Source: an uncultured Christensenellaceae bacterium
GTDB taxonomy: Bacteria > Bacillota > Clostridia > Christensenellales > Borkfalkiaceae
NCBI GenBank assembly: GCA_910586945.1
Contig: CAJULO010000007.1
Span: 1 to 58,924, forward strand
DNA: 58,924 nucleotides
Reading direction: 5' to 3'
Position numbers and translations under genes: made by a program. The notes under the pieces were generated by a model that was given only the letters and a program-made list of their open reading frames with translations, was not told the DNA's origin and did no database searches. Positions 35,861 to 44,593 of this stretch are shown here, in pieces (within the stretch, counting starts at the first letter, position 1; each line of letters begins with the position of its first letter).

Positions 35861-36796
35861 ATGAAAGAAGAAGTCACTATAAACAGTTCAATACGACTGA
35901 AAAAAATAAAAGAACAGATAATGTATGGTGTATTTATTATTGCAACAATAGTATTTATACTCGCTGTTTTAATTATTTTTTTATTTGTTATAAATCAAGC
36001 ATGGCCAGCTTTTGCTAAAATTGGATTTTTTAAATTTATTTTCGGCTTAAATTGGTCGCCAACCGGAACAAATGCTAGTTTTGGCATCTTTCCTATGATT
36101 GTAGGAACAATTTATGTAACAGTTGGTGCACTACTTTTGTCTGTACCTATAGGTCTTTTAACTGCTATTTTTATGGCCTATTATTGTCCGCTAAAAGTAT
36201 ATAAACCACTCAAATTGATTGTAAATATTCTCACAGGAATTCCTAGTGTAATATTTGGTTTTTTCGGACTTGAAGTAATTAGTCCCATTATTGGTGAACT
36301 TGGTGGCTCTCCATTATGTTGGTTGACTGCTTCAATCATTTTAAGTGTTATGGTACTACCAACAATTATAAATTTATCAGAAAATGCTTTAAAAGCACTC
36401 CCTAAAACATATTTTGAGGGGTCAGTGGCACTCGGTGCAACGAAAGAAAGAACAATCATCTTCACACAGATTCCAGCAGCTAAATCTGGAATAATGGGAG
36501 GAATTATTTTGGCACTTGCTAGAGTTGTTGGAGAAACAGTTGCCGTCTCTTTAATTGCCGGAAATAGTCCAATTATTCCAAATTCAATTTTACAAGGTAT
36601 AACAACTTTAAGTTCTGCCATTGTGAATGAATTAGATTATGCATCGGGGATGCATCTTAATGCATTATATGGTATGGCTGCAGTGCTATTTGTGCTTATT
36701 TTTTTAATTACATTGACACTTTTGATTTTGAGAAATTTATCCGAAAAAAAAGCAAGAAAATACAAAAAAAGAGTAAAACAAAAAGAAAAGGTTTAA
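35861..36796 (+). CDS. pstC: phosphate ABC transporter permease PstC
   Basis: Membrane subunit of 311 residues with six hydrophobic segments (about 22-48, 77-104, 115-140, 152-172, 205-235 and 265-292). The EAA-like cytoplasmic loop is the stretch ALKALPKTYFEGSVALGATK, which contacts PstB, and the signature GIPSVIFGFFGLEV lies near 126. The N-terminus carries a basic polar tail. An AGGA site precedes the ATG, 36 bases after pstS. It pairs with PstA to form the channel. Confidence 0.95.
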   Translation: MKEEVTINSSIRLKKIKEQIMYGVFIIATIVFILAVLIIFLFVINQAWPAFAKIGFFKFIFGLNWSPTGTNASFGIFPMIVGTIYVTVGALLLSVPIGLLTAIFMAYYCPLKVYKPLKLIVNILTGIPSVIFGFFGLEVISPIIGELGGSPLCWLTASIILSVMVLPTIINLSENALKALPKTYFEGSVALGATKERTIIFTQIPAAKSGIMGGIILALARVVGETVAVSLIAGNSPIIPNSILQGITTLSSAIVNELDYASGMHLNALYGMAAVLFVLIFLITLTLLILRNLSEKKARKYKKRVKQKEKV

Positions 36797-36797
36797 T

Positions 36798-37706
36798 ATG
36801 TTACCAAAAGAATCAAAAAAGAAGGGTGAGGCCATCAATCGATTGACCTTGGGACAAAAACTTTTAGCATATACAAAAAAACCATTTTCCTTCATGTTGC
36901 TGATAGCCATAAGCATTAGTGCCATTATAACTTTGGGCAGTGTTGTTTGGATTATTATTTATATTTTTATGAAGGGAACAGTACCTCTTTTTGCACAAGC
37001 GAAAGATTTATTTGCTTTGACATGGACAACGACTAATCAATCTATGTTTCCTGCACTTATAAACACACTGCAAATCATTGTTGTTTCCTTGTTGATTGCC
37101 GTACCTATTGGAGTGTGTGCAGCAATCTATCTAGTAGAATATGCAAATTCTAAGAGTATGTTTGTACAATCTGTGCGACTAGCAGCGGAAGTATTGGCAG
37201 GTATTCCATCTATTGTATATGGAATATTTGGTATGATTGTATTTGTAAATGTATTTCAATGGGGATATAGTATATTAGGTGGAGCTTTAACGATGTCTTT
37301 TATGATTTTGCCATTGATACTTAGAACTACAGAAGAAAGTTTAAGAGCTGTTCCAAATGCCATTCGAGAAAGTAGTTATGCACTAGGAGCAGGAAAGTTA
37401 CGTACAATTTTTTATATCATTTTGCCAGCAGGACTTTCAGGTATTTTAAGCGGCATAATTATGGGTATTGGTAGAGTTGTAGGTGAAACTGGAGCATTGA
37501 TTTATACAGCAGGTATAACCAATGGTTTAGGAAATATATTGAATGGTGATGGTGGTAAAACTTTGTCAGTACATCTATATTTTTTAGCAAAAGAAGGACT
37601 TTATACAGATAAAGCATGGGCAACAGCTCTTGTATTATTGCTGCTTGTGTTTGCAGTATATGGACTTGCTGGCTTTGTAGAAAATAAATTAAAGCGAGAG
37701 TATTAA
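36798..37706 (+). CDS. pstA: phosphate ABC transporter permease PstA
   Basis: Second channel subunit, 302 residues. After a basic N-terminal tail (1-30) there are six membrane segments. It has GIPSIVYGIFGM near 133, the coupling loop SLRAVPNAIRESSYALGAGK and the later GIGRVVGETGALIYTAG. It starts 1 base after the pstC stop and ends 1 base before pstB, so translation is coupled along the operon. Confidence 0.95.
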   Translation: MLPKESKKKGEAINRLTLGQKLLAYTKKPFSFMLLIAISISAIITLGSVVWIIIYIFMKGTVPLFAQAKDLFALTWTTTNQSMFPALINTLQIIVVSLLIAVPIGVCAAIYLVEYANSKSMFVQSVRLAAEVLAGIPSIVYGIFGMIVFVNVFQWGYSILGGALTMSFMILPLILRTTEESLRAVPNAIRESSYALGAGKLRTIFYIILPAGLSGILSGIIMGIGRVVGETGALIYTAGITNGLGNILNGDGGKTLSVHLYFLAKEGLYTDKAWATALVLLLLVFAVYGLAGFVENKLKREY

Positions 37707-37707
37707 A

Positions 37708-38574
37708 ATGAGTGCCTTTGAATTACAAAACTTAAATGTTTATTACGGCAATTATCATGCGAATAAAGATATAAATATGGAGATAGAGAGAAATAAAATT
37801 ACTGCACTCATTGGAAGTTCAGGATGTGGAAAATCGACATTGCTCCGTTCATTAAACAGAATGAATGATTTAGTGCCAAATTGTCGTGTGCTAGGTACAG
37901 TATTGCTAGAAGGTGAAGACATTTATCGTTCTATGGATATAAATTTGCTTCGTAAACGGGTGGGGATGGTATTCCAAAAACCAAGTCCATTTGCCATGAG
38001 TATTTATGATAACATTGCATATGGATTAAAGACACATGGTATAAAAAATATAGTGGAATATGTAGAACCGAGTAGAGAGCAAAGAGAGCAATTGCTTAAG
38101 ACAAAAGCAGGACAAAAAAAAATTGCAGAGGGTAAACCATTACTAGTAAAAAAAGTTACAACGAAAAAAGAACAAATTATGGAAATAGTAGAAAAGAGTT
38201 TAAAAGCAGCAGCATTGTGGGAAGATGTGAAAGATAGACTCAATAAAAATGCATTGGGGTTATCTGGTGGGCAACAACAGCGTTTATGTATAGCTCGTTC
38301 ACTAGCAATATCGCCAGAAGTATTATTGATGGATGAAGCAACATCAGCCTTAGACCCTCGTTCTACTGCGAAAATAGAAGAATTAATAGTGCGTTTAAAA
38401 GAAAAATATACCATTATTATGGTCACGCATAATATGCGTCAAACAATGCGTATAGCTGATAATACTGCCTTTTTTGTGCAAGGTGAATTGATAGAATATG
38501 GCAATACTAAACAAATTTTTGATAATGCAAAAGATGAAAGAACAGCGGAATTTTTATCCAGTGAATTTGCTTAA
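37708..38574 (+). CDS. pstB: phosphate ABC transporter ATPase PstB with an insert
   Basis: ATPase that drives phosphate uptake, 288 residues against about 250 in most PstB. Walker A is GSSGCGKS (36-43), the Q-loop is VFQKPSPFAMSIYDN, the ABC signature is LSGGQQQR (185-192), and Walker B ends in LLMDEATSALDP with the catalytic Glu210. The extra length is a lysine-rich segment of about 40 residues at 114-153, between the Q-loop and the signature. It is the last gene before a terminator, and phoU, usually next, is absent. Confidence 0.95.
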   Translation: MSAFELQNLNVYYGNYHANKDINMEIERNKITALIGSSGCGKSTLLRSLNRMNDLVPNCRVLGTVLLEGEDIYRSMDINLLRKRVGMVFQKPSPFAMSIYDNIAYGLKTHGIKNIVEYVEPSREQREQLLKTKAGQKKIAEGKPLLVKKVTTKKEQIMEIVEKSLKAAALWEDVKDRLNKNALGLSGGQQQRLCIARSLAISPEVLLMDEATSALDPRSTAKIEELIVRLKEKYTIIMVTHNMRQTMRIADNTAFFVQGELIEYGNTKQIFDNAKDERTAEFLSSEFA

Positions 38575-38603
38575 AAAGAATACTTTAAAAGTATTCTTTT
38601 TTA
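38573..38603 (+). terminator. intrinsic terminator of the pst operon
   Basis: Perfect stem AAAAAGAATACTT and complement with a 3-base loop and T-run, starting at the pstB stop codon. Confidence 0.88.
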
Positions 38604-38623
38604 TTTTGTTTAGTCCACTATAT

Positions 38624-38676
38624 GGATAAAATCAAGTAATATTGTTTTTAAACAACAATATTACTTGATTTTATCC
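38624..38676. repeat. 23-bp perfect inverted repeat
   Basis: Arms at 38624-38646 and 38654-38676 (GGATAAAATCAAG at the outer end) are exact complements with a 7-base loop. No T-run follows. The right arm contains the -35 box of the next gene. Confidence 0.85.
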
Positions 38677-38693
38677 AAAATTTATGTTATTAT
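38665..38693 (+). promoter_or_regulatory. promoter with predicted leaderless start
   Basis: TTGATT (38665-38670) inside the inverted repeat and TATTAT (38688-38693), 17-base spacer. The ATG at 38700 is 7 bases after the -10 box. Confidence 0.55.
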
Positions 38694-38699
38694 CTTGAT

Positions 38700-39137
38700 A
38701 TGAAAAATTTTAAACTGCATTTATGGAATGTATTACAACTTGTTTGCTATATTGTTCTATTAATTTTAGAAGGAATTTATAAATTTTATTCTGATTTACA
38801 GATGCAAATAGCGATTTCTTTTTCTGTTTTAATCTATATTTTATTTGGGATTGGTCTCCTATTTACCATTATTTTAGAAATTTTACTCATTTTTGTCCAT
38901 AAATCACAACAATCTAGCAAAGTTTATACAATATTACTTGCTTTTTCTAGTATGTATGTTTTTATGTGTCAAATATGGATTTTGCTTGCATCAATTTTCA
39001 CAATCAGTGGTGCATTCATAAGTTATTATAGTATAGGAAGTTATGTATTTGTAATAGTTATTTCATCTCTTTTCATATTGACAACATTATTTACTGCAGG
39101 ATACTGTTTATTGAAAAATCCATATGAGTTTAAATAA
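38700..39137 (+). CDS. unrecognised membrane protein with four helices
   Basis: Not recognised. The 145-residue product is almost wholly hydrophobic, with membrane segments near 9-25, 36-63, 73-100 and 108-138, and short polar ends. It has no Shine-Dalgarno sequence; the promoter is placed so that the mRNA would start at the ATG. A 23-bp perfect inverted repeat overlaps the promoter and could act as its operator. It is a single-gene unit between two terminators. Confidence 0.68.
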   Translation: MKNFKLHLWNVLQLVCYIVLLILEGIYKFYSDLQMQIAISFSVLIYILFGIGLLFTIILEILLIFVHKSQQSSKVYTILLAFSSMYVFMCQIWILLASIFTISGAFISYYSIGSYVFVIVISSLFILTTLFTAGYCLLKNPYEFK

Positions 39138-39170
39138 TTATTTTTTGATGCAAAAGTAATCAATAAGTAT

Positions 39171-39202
39171 AAAAAAAGAGTGGGAATTCCCACTCTTTTT
39201 TT
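39171..39202. terminator. bidirectional intrinsic terminator
   Basis: A fully palindromic hairpin (AGAGTGGGAATTCCCACTCT) flanked by A and T runs, between convergent genes. Confidence 0.9.
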
Positions 39203-39216
39203 ATAGCTCTAATTTT

Positions 39217-39810
39217 TTATGTTTCTAAACTTTTCCAAAGATATAGGCACGCATAGCTACGAAAAGGTTTCCATTTTTCGCTAATCGCGTAAATTTGCTC
39301 TTTTGAAAGCATTTTATTTTTGCCGTATAAATTTTGTACAGCTTTTATTAGTCCGGCATCTCCAAAAGAAAATATATTAGGAAAGCGTAAACAAAAAATT
39401 AAAAACATATCTGTACTCCATTGTCCTATTCCTTTAATTTTTGTAAGAGTTAACCTAACTTCCGGTTCACTATATTTATGCATTTCCTCTAATTTTAAAC
39501 TTCCATTTTGTATGGCATATGCAATATTTTTAATATAATTTATTTTATTGCTAGACAACCCTGTTTTTTTCAATTCTATATCTGACACGGCAAGAATTTT
39601 AACAGGAAAAATCTCTCCATTGAGTAAAGTTTCTACGCGTTGACAAATAGTAAGTGCAATTTTATTTGAAAGCTGTTGTCGTATGACTATAGTAACTAAA
39701 TCTTGAAACAAATTATTGCTACTGCACATAGCATTGTCTTCTAATGTCAATTTTCCATATTGTTGTATTAAAGTGGCCATAATACTATCTTTACTGAGAG
39801 TGTTTAACAT
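39217..39810 (-). CDS. DNA-3-methyladenine glycosylase, AlkA-like (HhH-GPD)
   Basis: Base-excision repair glycosylase of 197 residues, shorter than E. coli AlkA because the N-terminal beta domain is absent. The helix-hairpin-helix is KIKGIGQWSTDMFL near 134-147, and the catalytic Asp is in FSFGDAGLIKA near 162. VIRQQLSNKIA near 43 is the expected helix preceding the active site. It lacks the Cys cluster of MutY/Nth enzymes. Substrate is likely alkylated purines. It stands alone on the minus strand. Confidence 0.85.
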   Translation of the reverse strand: MLNTLSKDSIMATLIQQYGKLTLEDNAMCSSNNLFQDLVTIVIRQQLSNKIALTICQRVETLLNGEIFPVKILAVSDIELKKTGLSSNKINYIKNIAYAIQNGSLKLEEMHKYSEPEVRLTLTKIKGIGQWSTDMFLIFCLRFPNIFSFGDAGLIKAVQNLYGKNKMLSKEQIYAISEKWKPFRSYACLYLWKSLET

Positions 39811-39844
39811 AAAATATCCTTATAGAGAGAATAGAGAATAAAAT

Positions 39845-39877
39845 AAAAAAGAGCACACATAGATAATGCTCTTTTTT
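39845..39877 (-). terminator. intrinsic terminator of hppA
   Basis: AGAGCA/TGCTCT stem with an 11-base loop and runs of A and T on either side. Confidence 0.75.
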
Positions 39878-39887
39878 ATTTTAAATA

Positions 39888-42065
39888 TTAAAATGGAAGA
39901 TAATTGTTTGAAAGCATAATTACAGGAACAAAAACAATTGCAACTACAGAAATCAATTTTAATAAGATATTTAAAGATGGTCCAGAAGTATCTTTAAATG
40001 GGTCACCAACAGTATCTCCAATTACAGCAGCACTATGATTTTTGCTACCTTTACCACCAAGATGTCCTTCTTCGATATATTTTTTAGCATTATCCCAAGC
40101 CCCACCACTAGCAGACATAAATACGGCAAGTAAGAATCCGCTAATTGTTGTACCGAGTAATAGAGCAGCTACACCATTGATACCAATAACAAAACCAAAG
40201 CAAATAGGAGATAAAATTGCAATTACTGCAGGTAAAATCATCTGCTTTTGTGCGGAAGTTGTACAGATATCTACACAACGTGCATAATCAGGTTTAGTTA
40301 TTCCTTCGCGTAAACCAGGAGTTTCTCTAAATTGTCTGCGTACTTCTTGTACAACAGATTGAGAACTTTTTCCCACGGAAGACATTGTAAGTGCAGAGAA
40401 GATAAATGGTAGAGCAGCACCAATAAAAAATCCAACTAAAACAAATGGATTGCGTAAACCAAGTTCTAGTTTAAAATTAATATTTGCAGATTGTGCATAA
40501 GTTTGAACTTGTACTACAAAGGCAGAAAGTAATGCTATTGCGGTAAGCATTGCTGAGCCAATTGCAAAGCCTTTACCAGTTGCAGCGGTAGTGTTACCTA
40601 ATGCATCAAGAGCATCTGTTCTTTTACGCACTTCAGAGCCCATACCACTCATTTCAGCAATACCACCAGCATTATCAGCAACTGGACCGTATGCGTCTGT
40701 TGAAAGAGTGATACCAAGAGTAGAAAGCATACCAACAGCAGCAATACCAACACCAAAGAGACCGGAATTTATATTGTCTTGTAAATCGCCGCCCATAATA
40801 AAGAAAGATGCTAAAATTGTAATTGCAATGATAACGACAGGAGCAATGGTTGAAAGCATACCAAGAGCAGTACCATTGATAATGACAGGCGCGGCACCAC
40901 TTTCAGTACTTTCAGCAAGTTTTTTTGTAGGTCTGTATGATGCACTTGTAAAATATTCTGTAAAGAATCCAATAGCAACACCAGCGACTAAACCAATGAG
41001 TACAGGGCCAATAGCTCTTAAAACAAAATTTTTGATGGATTCGTTATTTGCAGTAAATCCAATAATCAATAGGAAGACTACGGACAGTATACCAGTTGCA
41101 GCAGCGGCAAACCATGTGCCCAATCGAAGTGTTTTTAGTAATGAAGCTTGTGATGCTCCTTCTTTTGTCTTTACAAGGAAAGTTCCTAAAATTGAAAATA
41201 CTACACCCGTTGCAGCAATCAATAGTGGAATAATTGCTCCCCAGAAACTCTTTAAAGCAGAAACACCAAGTGCCATGGCAGAAAGTAGTGACCCAACATA
41301 GGATTCATAGAGGTCAGCACCCATACCAGCAACATCCCCTACATTATCCCCTACATTATCGGCAATAACAGCAGGATTGCGTGCATCATCTTCAGGAATG
41401 TTTTCTTCTACTTTACCAACAAGGTCTGCTCCAACATCTGCAGCTTTTGTAAAAATACCACCGCCAACACGTGCAAATAACGCCATAAAGCTAGCACCAA
41501 TACCAAAGTTTATCATGTGTGTTGTAATAAACTGTGCTTGTGATAGATTTTGTGGATGAAAAATCTTATAAAAACCAATTAGCGTTGTATACCAAATTGA
41601 GAGGTCTAAAAGTCCTAAACCAACAACAACTAGTCCCATAACACTACCGGCAGAGAAGGCAACTTTTAAGCCACTATTTAAGCTTTCTTTACTAGCAGTT
41701 GCCGTACGAGAATTTGCTATGGTTGCAATCTTCATACCCAAGTAACCAGAGAGACCAGAGAATATACCACCAGTTAAAAAGGCAAAAGGCATATATTCGT
41801 CAATAAGCTTCACTGCACCTTTAATTGCCATAGGTATGTAAGCAAGTAGTACAAGTATTAAAAATACTGCGCCAAAAAATATTGAAACAACAATATACTG
41901 TCTTTTTAAAAAGGCATTTGCGCCTTTACGAATGATTGATGCAATTTCTTTGCATTCCGCTGCCTCTTTTGTTTTTAAAACGCGTCTTGCAAACAGGAAT
42001 GCAAAGAATAACGCCAACAAAGCTGCAGCAGGAGCTACTAAAAATAATAGTTCCAATGGTTCCAT
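39888..42065 (-). CDS. hppA: membrane-bound ion-pumping pyrophosphatase, K+-dependent type
   Basis: Hydrolyses pyrophosphate and pumps H+ or Na+ across the membrane. The 725-residue protein has about 16 helices. The pyrophosphate site shows KVEENIPEDDARNPAVIADN and NVGDVAGMGADLYESY, plus GDTVGDPFKDTSGP near the C-terminus. The stretch DALGNTTAATGKG has Ala where K+-independent enzymes have Lys, so it should be K+-dependent. Many such enzymes in anaerobes pump Na+, but the ion cannot be decided with confidence from what I can read. It has its own promoter and terminator and runs against the local gene direction. Confidence 0.95.
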   Translation of the reverse strand: MEPLELLFLVAPAAALLALFFAFLFARRVLKTKEAAECKEIASIIRKGANAFLKRQYIVVSIFFGAVFLILVLLAYIPMAIKGAVKLIDEYMPFAFLTGGIFSGLSGYLGMKIATIANSRTATASKESLNSGLKVAFSAGSVMGLVVVGLGLLDLSIWYTTLIGFYKIFHPQNLSQAQFITTHMINFGIGASFMALFARVGGGIFTKAADVGADLVGKVEENIPEDDARNPAVIADNVGDNVGDVAGMGADLYESYVGSLLSAMALGVSALKSFWGAIIPLLIAATGVVFSILGTFLVKTKEGASQASLLKTLRLGTWFAAAATGILSVVFLLIIGFTANNESIKNFVLRAIGPVLIGLVAGVAIGFFTEYFTSASYRPTKKLAESTESGAAPVIINGTALGMLSTIAPVVIIAITILASFFIMGGDLQDNINSGLFGVGIAAVGMLSTLGITLSTDAYGPVADNAGGIAEMSGMGSEVRKRTDALDALGNTTAATGKGFAIGSAMLTAIALLSAFVVQVQTYAQSANINFKLELGLRNPFVLVGFFIGAALPFIFSALTMSSVGKSSQSVVQEVRRQFRETPGLREGITKPDYARCVDICTTSAQKQMILPAVIAILSPICFGFVIGINGVAALLLGTTISGFLLAVFMSASGGAWDNAKKYIEEGHLGGKGSKNHSAAVIGDTVGDPFKDTSGPSLNILLKLISVVAIVFVPVIMLSNNYLPF

Positions 42066-42137
42066 AAAATACTCCTTATTTTATTTTGTTGATAAATTAC
42101 TGTGCAAAAAATCGAATTCAATACACAAACTGTTTAT

Positions 42138-42166
42138 AGTATAACAAATTTTCAAGATATGGTCAA
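42138..42166 (-). promoter_or_regulatory. sigma-A promoter of hppA
   Basis: TTGACC (42161-42166) and TATACT (42138-42143), 17-base spacer on the minus strand. Confidence 0.78.
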
Positions 42167-42214
42167 GCATAGATAATAAATTTATAAATCTTTCAGGGAA
42201 TAATTTAGAAAAAG

Positions 42215-42244
42215 TTGACAAATAGGACAGAGAAGTGATAGCAT
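42215..42244 (+). promoter_or_regulatory. likely promoter of the DUF2156-GNAT gene
   Basis: TTGACA (42215-42220) and a weaker TAGCAT (42239-42244) with an 18-base spacer. Confidence 0.5.
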
Positions 42245-42271
42245 AGTAAATAAAAATAAAAGGAATTTTAG

Positions 42272-43690
42272 ATGTTAGAGTTTAGAAAAATTGACGAAAG
42301 GGCCTATCAATTTTTAAAGGAATATGCTGTAAAAAATTGTAACCACTTGACAGAGTACTCTATTGGATTTGTACAAATGTGGAAAAATTTTTTAAATTTA
42401 GAATATGCAATACAGGAGAATTTGTTGCTATTGCGTGCCTATATTGAAGAAAAGTATTGGTTTTATTATCCGATACATAGACAAGGGGGAGAGGAAGAGA
42501 TTGATAAAGGACTTTCTGCGATAGAAGAATATTGTACACAAAAAGATATAGCATTACAATATGTAGCAATAGCACAAGAAAATTTTGCAAAAATGGCTAT
42601 GCGATATGGGGCAAATATGGAGACGATGTCCTTCAGAAATAACAAAGATTACCTATATTTAGCAGAAGATTTTAAAAATTTTGGAGGACGTAAATATAGC
42701 GGACAACGTAACCACATCAATAAATTTAAAAAGAGTTATCCAAATTATCAGTTTGCTATTTGGAAAGCGGAAGACAATATTGAACTAGAGTTATTTTTAA
42801 AGGAGTGGGCGGAAGAACATGGAATCAGTGGGGAAGTGGCAAATGCCGAACTGGAGGGAGTATTTACACTCTTAACGAAGATAGAAGAATTTGGATATTT
42901 TTGTGGATTATTAAAAATAGAAAATAAAATTGTAGGATTTTCCATTGGAGAAAGATGTGGCGATTGTATTATTGTGCATGCAGAAAAGGCATTGAGAGGA
43001 TATAGTGGAATTTATCCAACATTAGCACAACTTTTTGCACAGACATTTGTTACTGAAGATATTGTATATTTAAATAGAGAGGATGATGCGGGTGAAATTG
43101 GATTACGCAAATCAAAGTTACAATATTTACCGATTGCACTCATTGATAAATACACAATATTGACGAAGCGTGCTATAGATAATGTACAGAAATTACCAAC
43201 AGTCAAGGGAGAAAGAATTGTATTAAAGGCAATTGGAAAAAAGGATATTGAAAGCTTTGCAAAACTTGCGGGGGATGTAGAGTTAAATGCCTTTTGGGGA
43301 TATGACTACCGTCTAGATGCGCCGAAAAATGTCAATTCTACATGGTTTTATACAAGCACAATGGAAGATTTTAAAAAGAGAATGGAGCTACCACTTGCAA
43401 TTTATTATAAAAGGAAACTGATAGGACAAGTCGTTTTGCACAAATTCGACTACCAAAATCAAGCTGAGATTGGTATGCGCATTTTACCAGAATGGCAAGG
43501 TAGAGGTTTTGCAAAAGAAAGTTTATTGCTTTTGAGTCATTATGCCTTCTTTAGTTTAGGAATAGATAGAGTAAAGGCAAAGGCCTATAGAGAAAATGAA
43601 GTATCAATACACACATTACAAGCTATTGGTATGCAAAAAGATGGTGAGGATGAACAATTCATCTATTTTAGTAAATCAGCAGCAATGTAG
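42272..43690 (+). CDS. DUF2156 (LPG-synthase-C-like) and GNAT acetyltransferase fusion
   Basis: A 472-residue cytoplasmic protein of two transferase modules. Residues 1-295 match DUF2156, whose fold is that of the aminoacyl-phosphatidylglycerol synthase catalytic domain; RKYSGQRNHINKFKKSYPNY is the recognisable stretch. Residues about 310-472 form a GNAT domain beginning VKGERIVLKAIGKKDI, with the acetyl-CoA loop EWQGRGFAKESLLLL. With two GNAT-like folds, transfer to an amine is likely, but the substrates are unknown. It has an AAGGA site and is transcribed alone. Confidence 0.8.
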   Translation: MLEFRKIDERAYQFLKEYAVKNCNHLTEYSIGFVQMWKNFLNLEYAIQENLLLLRAYIEEKYWFYYPIHRQGGEEEIDKGLSAIEEYCTQKDIALQYVAIAQENFAKMAMRYGANMETMSFRNNKDYLYLAEDFKNFGGRKYSGQRNHINKFKKSYPNYQFAIWKAEDNIELELFLKEWAEEHGISGEVANAELEGVFTLLTKIEEFGYFCGLLKIENKIVGFSIGERCGDCIIVHAEKALRGYSGIYPTLAQLFAQTFVTEDIVYLNREDDAGEIGLRKSKLQYLPIALIDKYTILTKRAIDNVQKLPTVKGERIVLKAIGKKDIESFAKLAGDVELNAFWGYDYRLDAPKNVNSTWFYTSTMEDFKKRMELPLAIYYKRKLIGQVVLHKFDYQNQAEIGMRILPEWQGRGFAKESLLLLSHYAFFSLGIDRVKAKAYRENEVSIHTLQAIGMQKDGEDEQFIYFSKSAAM

Positions 43691-43741
43691 TAAAGCAAAT
43701 ACAGCATATAAGAAAATAGAGGAATTTTTAGAAGAGTTTAC

Positions 43742-43774
43742 AAAAAAAGCACACGATTGCAGTGTGCTTTTTTT
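43742..43774 (+). terminator. intrinsic terminator
   Basis: GCACAC/GTGTGC stem within A and T runs, 50 bases after the DUF2156-GNAT gene. Confidence 0.82.
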
Positions 43775-43979
43775 GTAAATGTAGAGCGGATATATTGCAA
43801 TAAATAACGAGAGAGTTATTTTATAAAGTATTAGTGTAAAAAGCGGGGAATTTTACTATAAAAGAAGAATTTTTATTATAGAAAAAATAAGGATAAAAGC
43901 AATAAAATTTGTTTTATGTAGGTATATATTTTATAAATCAGGCAATACATAGCAAGGACAAAAGGAGCAGGAAAGATTT

Positions 43980-44510
43980 ATGAAAAAAGTTTGTATAATT
44001 TTAGTAGGACTTAGCATACTAACAGCAGTGACAATTCTAGCGGTTTCATTTATGGGCGAAAGTAGTCATTCCGCATTTTTACGGTTGCATATTCGAGCAA
44101 ATTCTAATACAACAGTTGACCAAAATATCAAGTACCAAATAAAAGAGGAAGTAACGACATTTTTAACGCCTGTTGTAGCAAATTGTCATACAAAAGATGA
44201 ATCAATGCAAGCAGTGCAGAACAATCTAAAAAATATAGAAGAGTTAATCAATACTTTTTTGCAAAAAAGTGGATTTAGATATACTGCAAGAGCGGCATTG
44301 AAAAGAGAAGAATTTCCCACGCGTGTATATGAAGGCGTAACTCTACCCGCTGGTGTATATGATGCCCTTATTATAGAACTTGGTACTGGAAAGGGGGACA
44401 ATTGGTGGTGTGTGCTCTATCCGCCGCTCTGCTTTGCAGGCGGTATGGGTGTAAATATACAGTATCGCGTTAAAATTTGGGAAATTATTCAAAATTTTTT
44501 TGCGAACTGA
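43980..44510 (+). CDS. spoIIR: stage II sporulation protein R
   Basis: Signalling protein secreted from the forespore that triggers SpoIIGA to process pro-sigma-E in the mother cell. The 176-residue protein has an N-terminal membrane or signal segment (4-24) and the family core: FLRLHIRANSNTTVDQNIKY (36-55), FPTRVYEGVTLPAGVY near 106 and the ending GDNWWCVLYPPLCF. Length is shorter than Bacillus SpoIIR (224), with a C-terminal trim. A good ribosome site precedes it. The 200 bases upstream are non-coding and should carry a sigma-F promoter, but I cannot identify it with certainty. Confidence 0.92.
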   Translation: MKKVCIILVGLSILTAVTILAVSFMGESSHSAFLRLHIRANSNTTVDQNIKYQIKEEVTTFLTPVVANCHTKDESMQAVQNNLKNIEELINTFLQKSGFRYTARAALKREEFPTRVYEGVTLPAGVYDALIIELGTGKGDNWWCVLYPPLCFAGGMGVNIQYRVKIWEIIQNFFAN

Positions 44511-44593
44511 GAAAGGAGGCATTGTAAAAATATAACCTTTATTCTCTTCTCGCAAGTAAAAAACTATGTTCATTTTGAAAAGGAGGAGAGAAA

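Noticed and set aside
40591..41301. 236-codon plus-strand frame antisense to hppA
   Set aside because: It is a shadow of the Ala/Gly-rich hppA frame; it has no ribosome site and its product matches no family.
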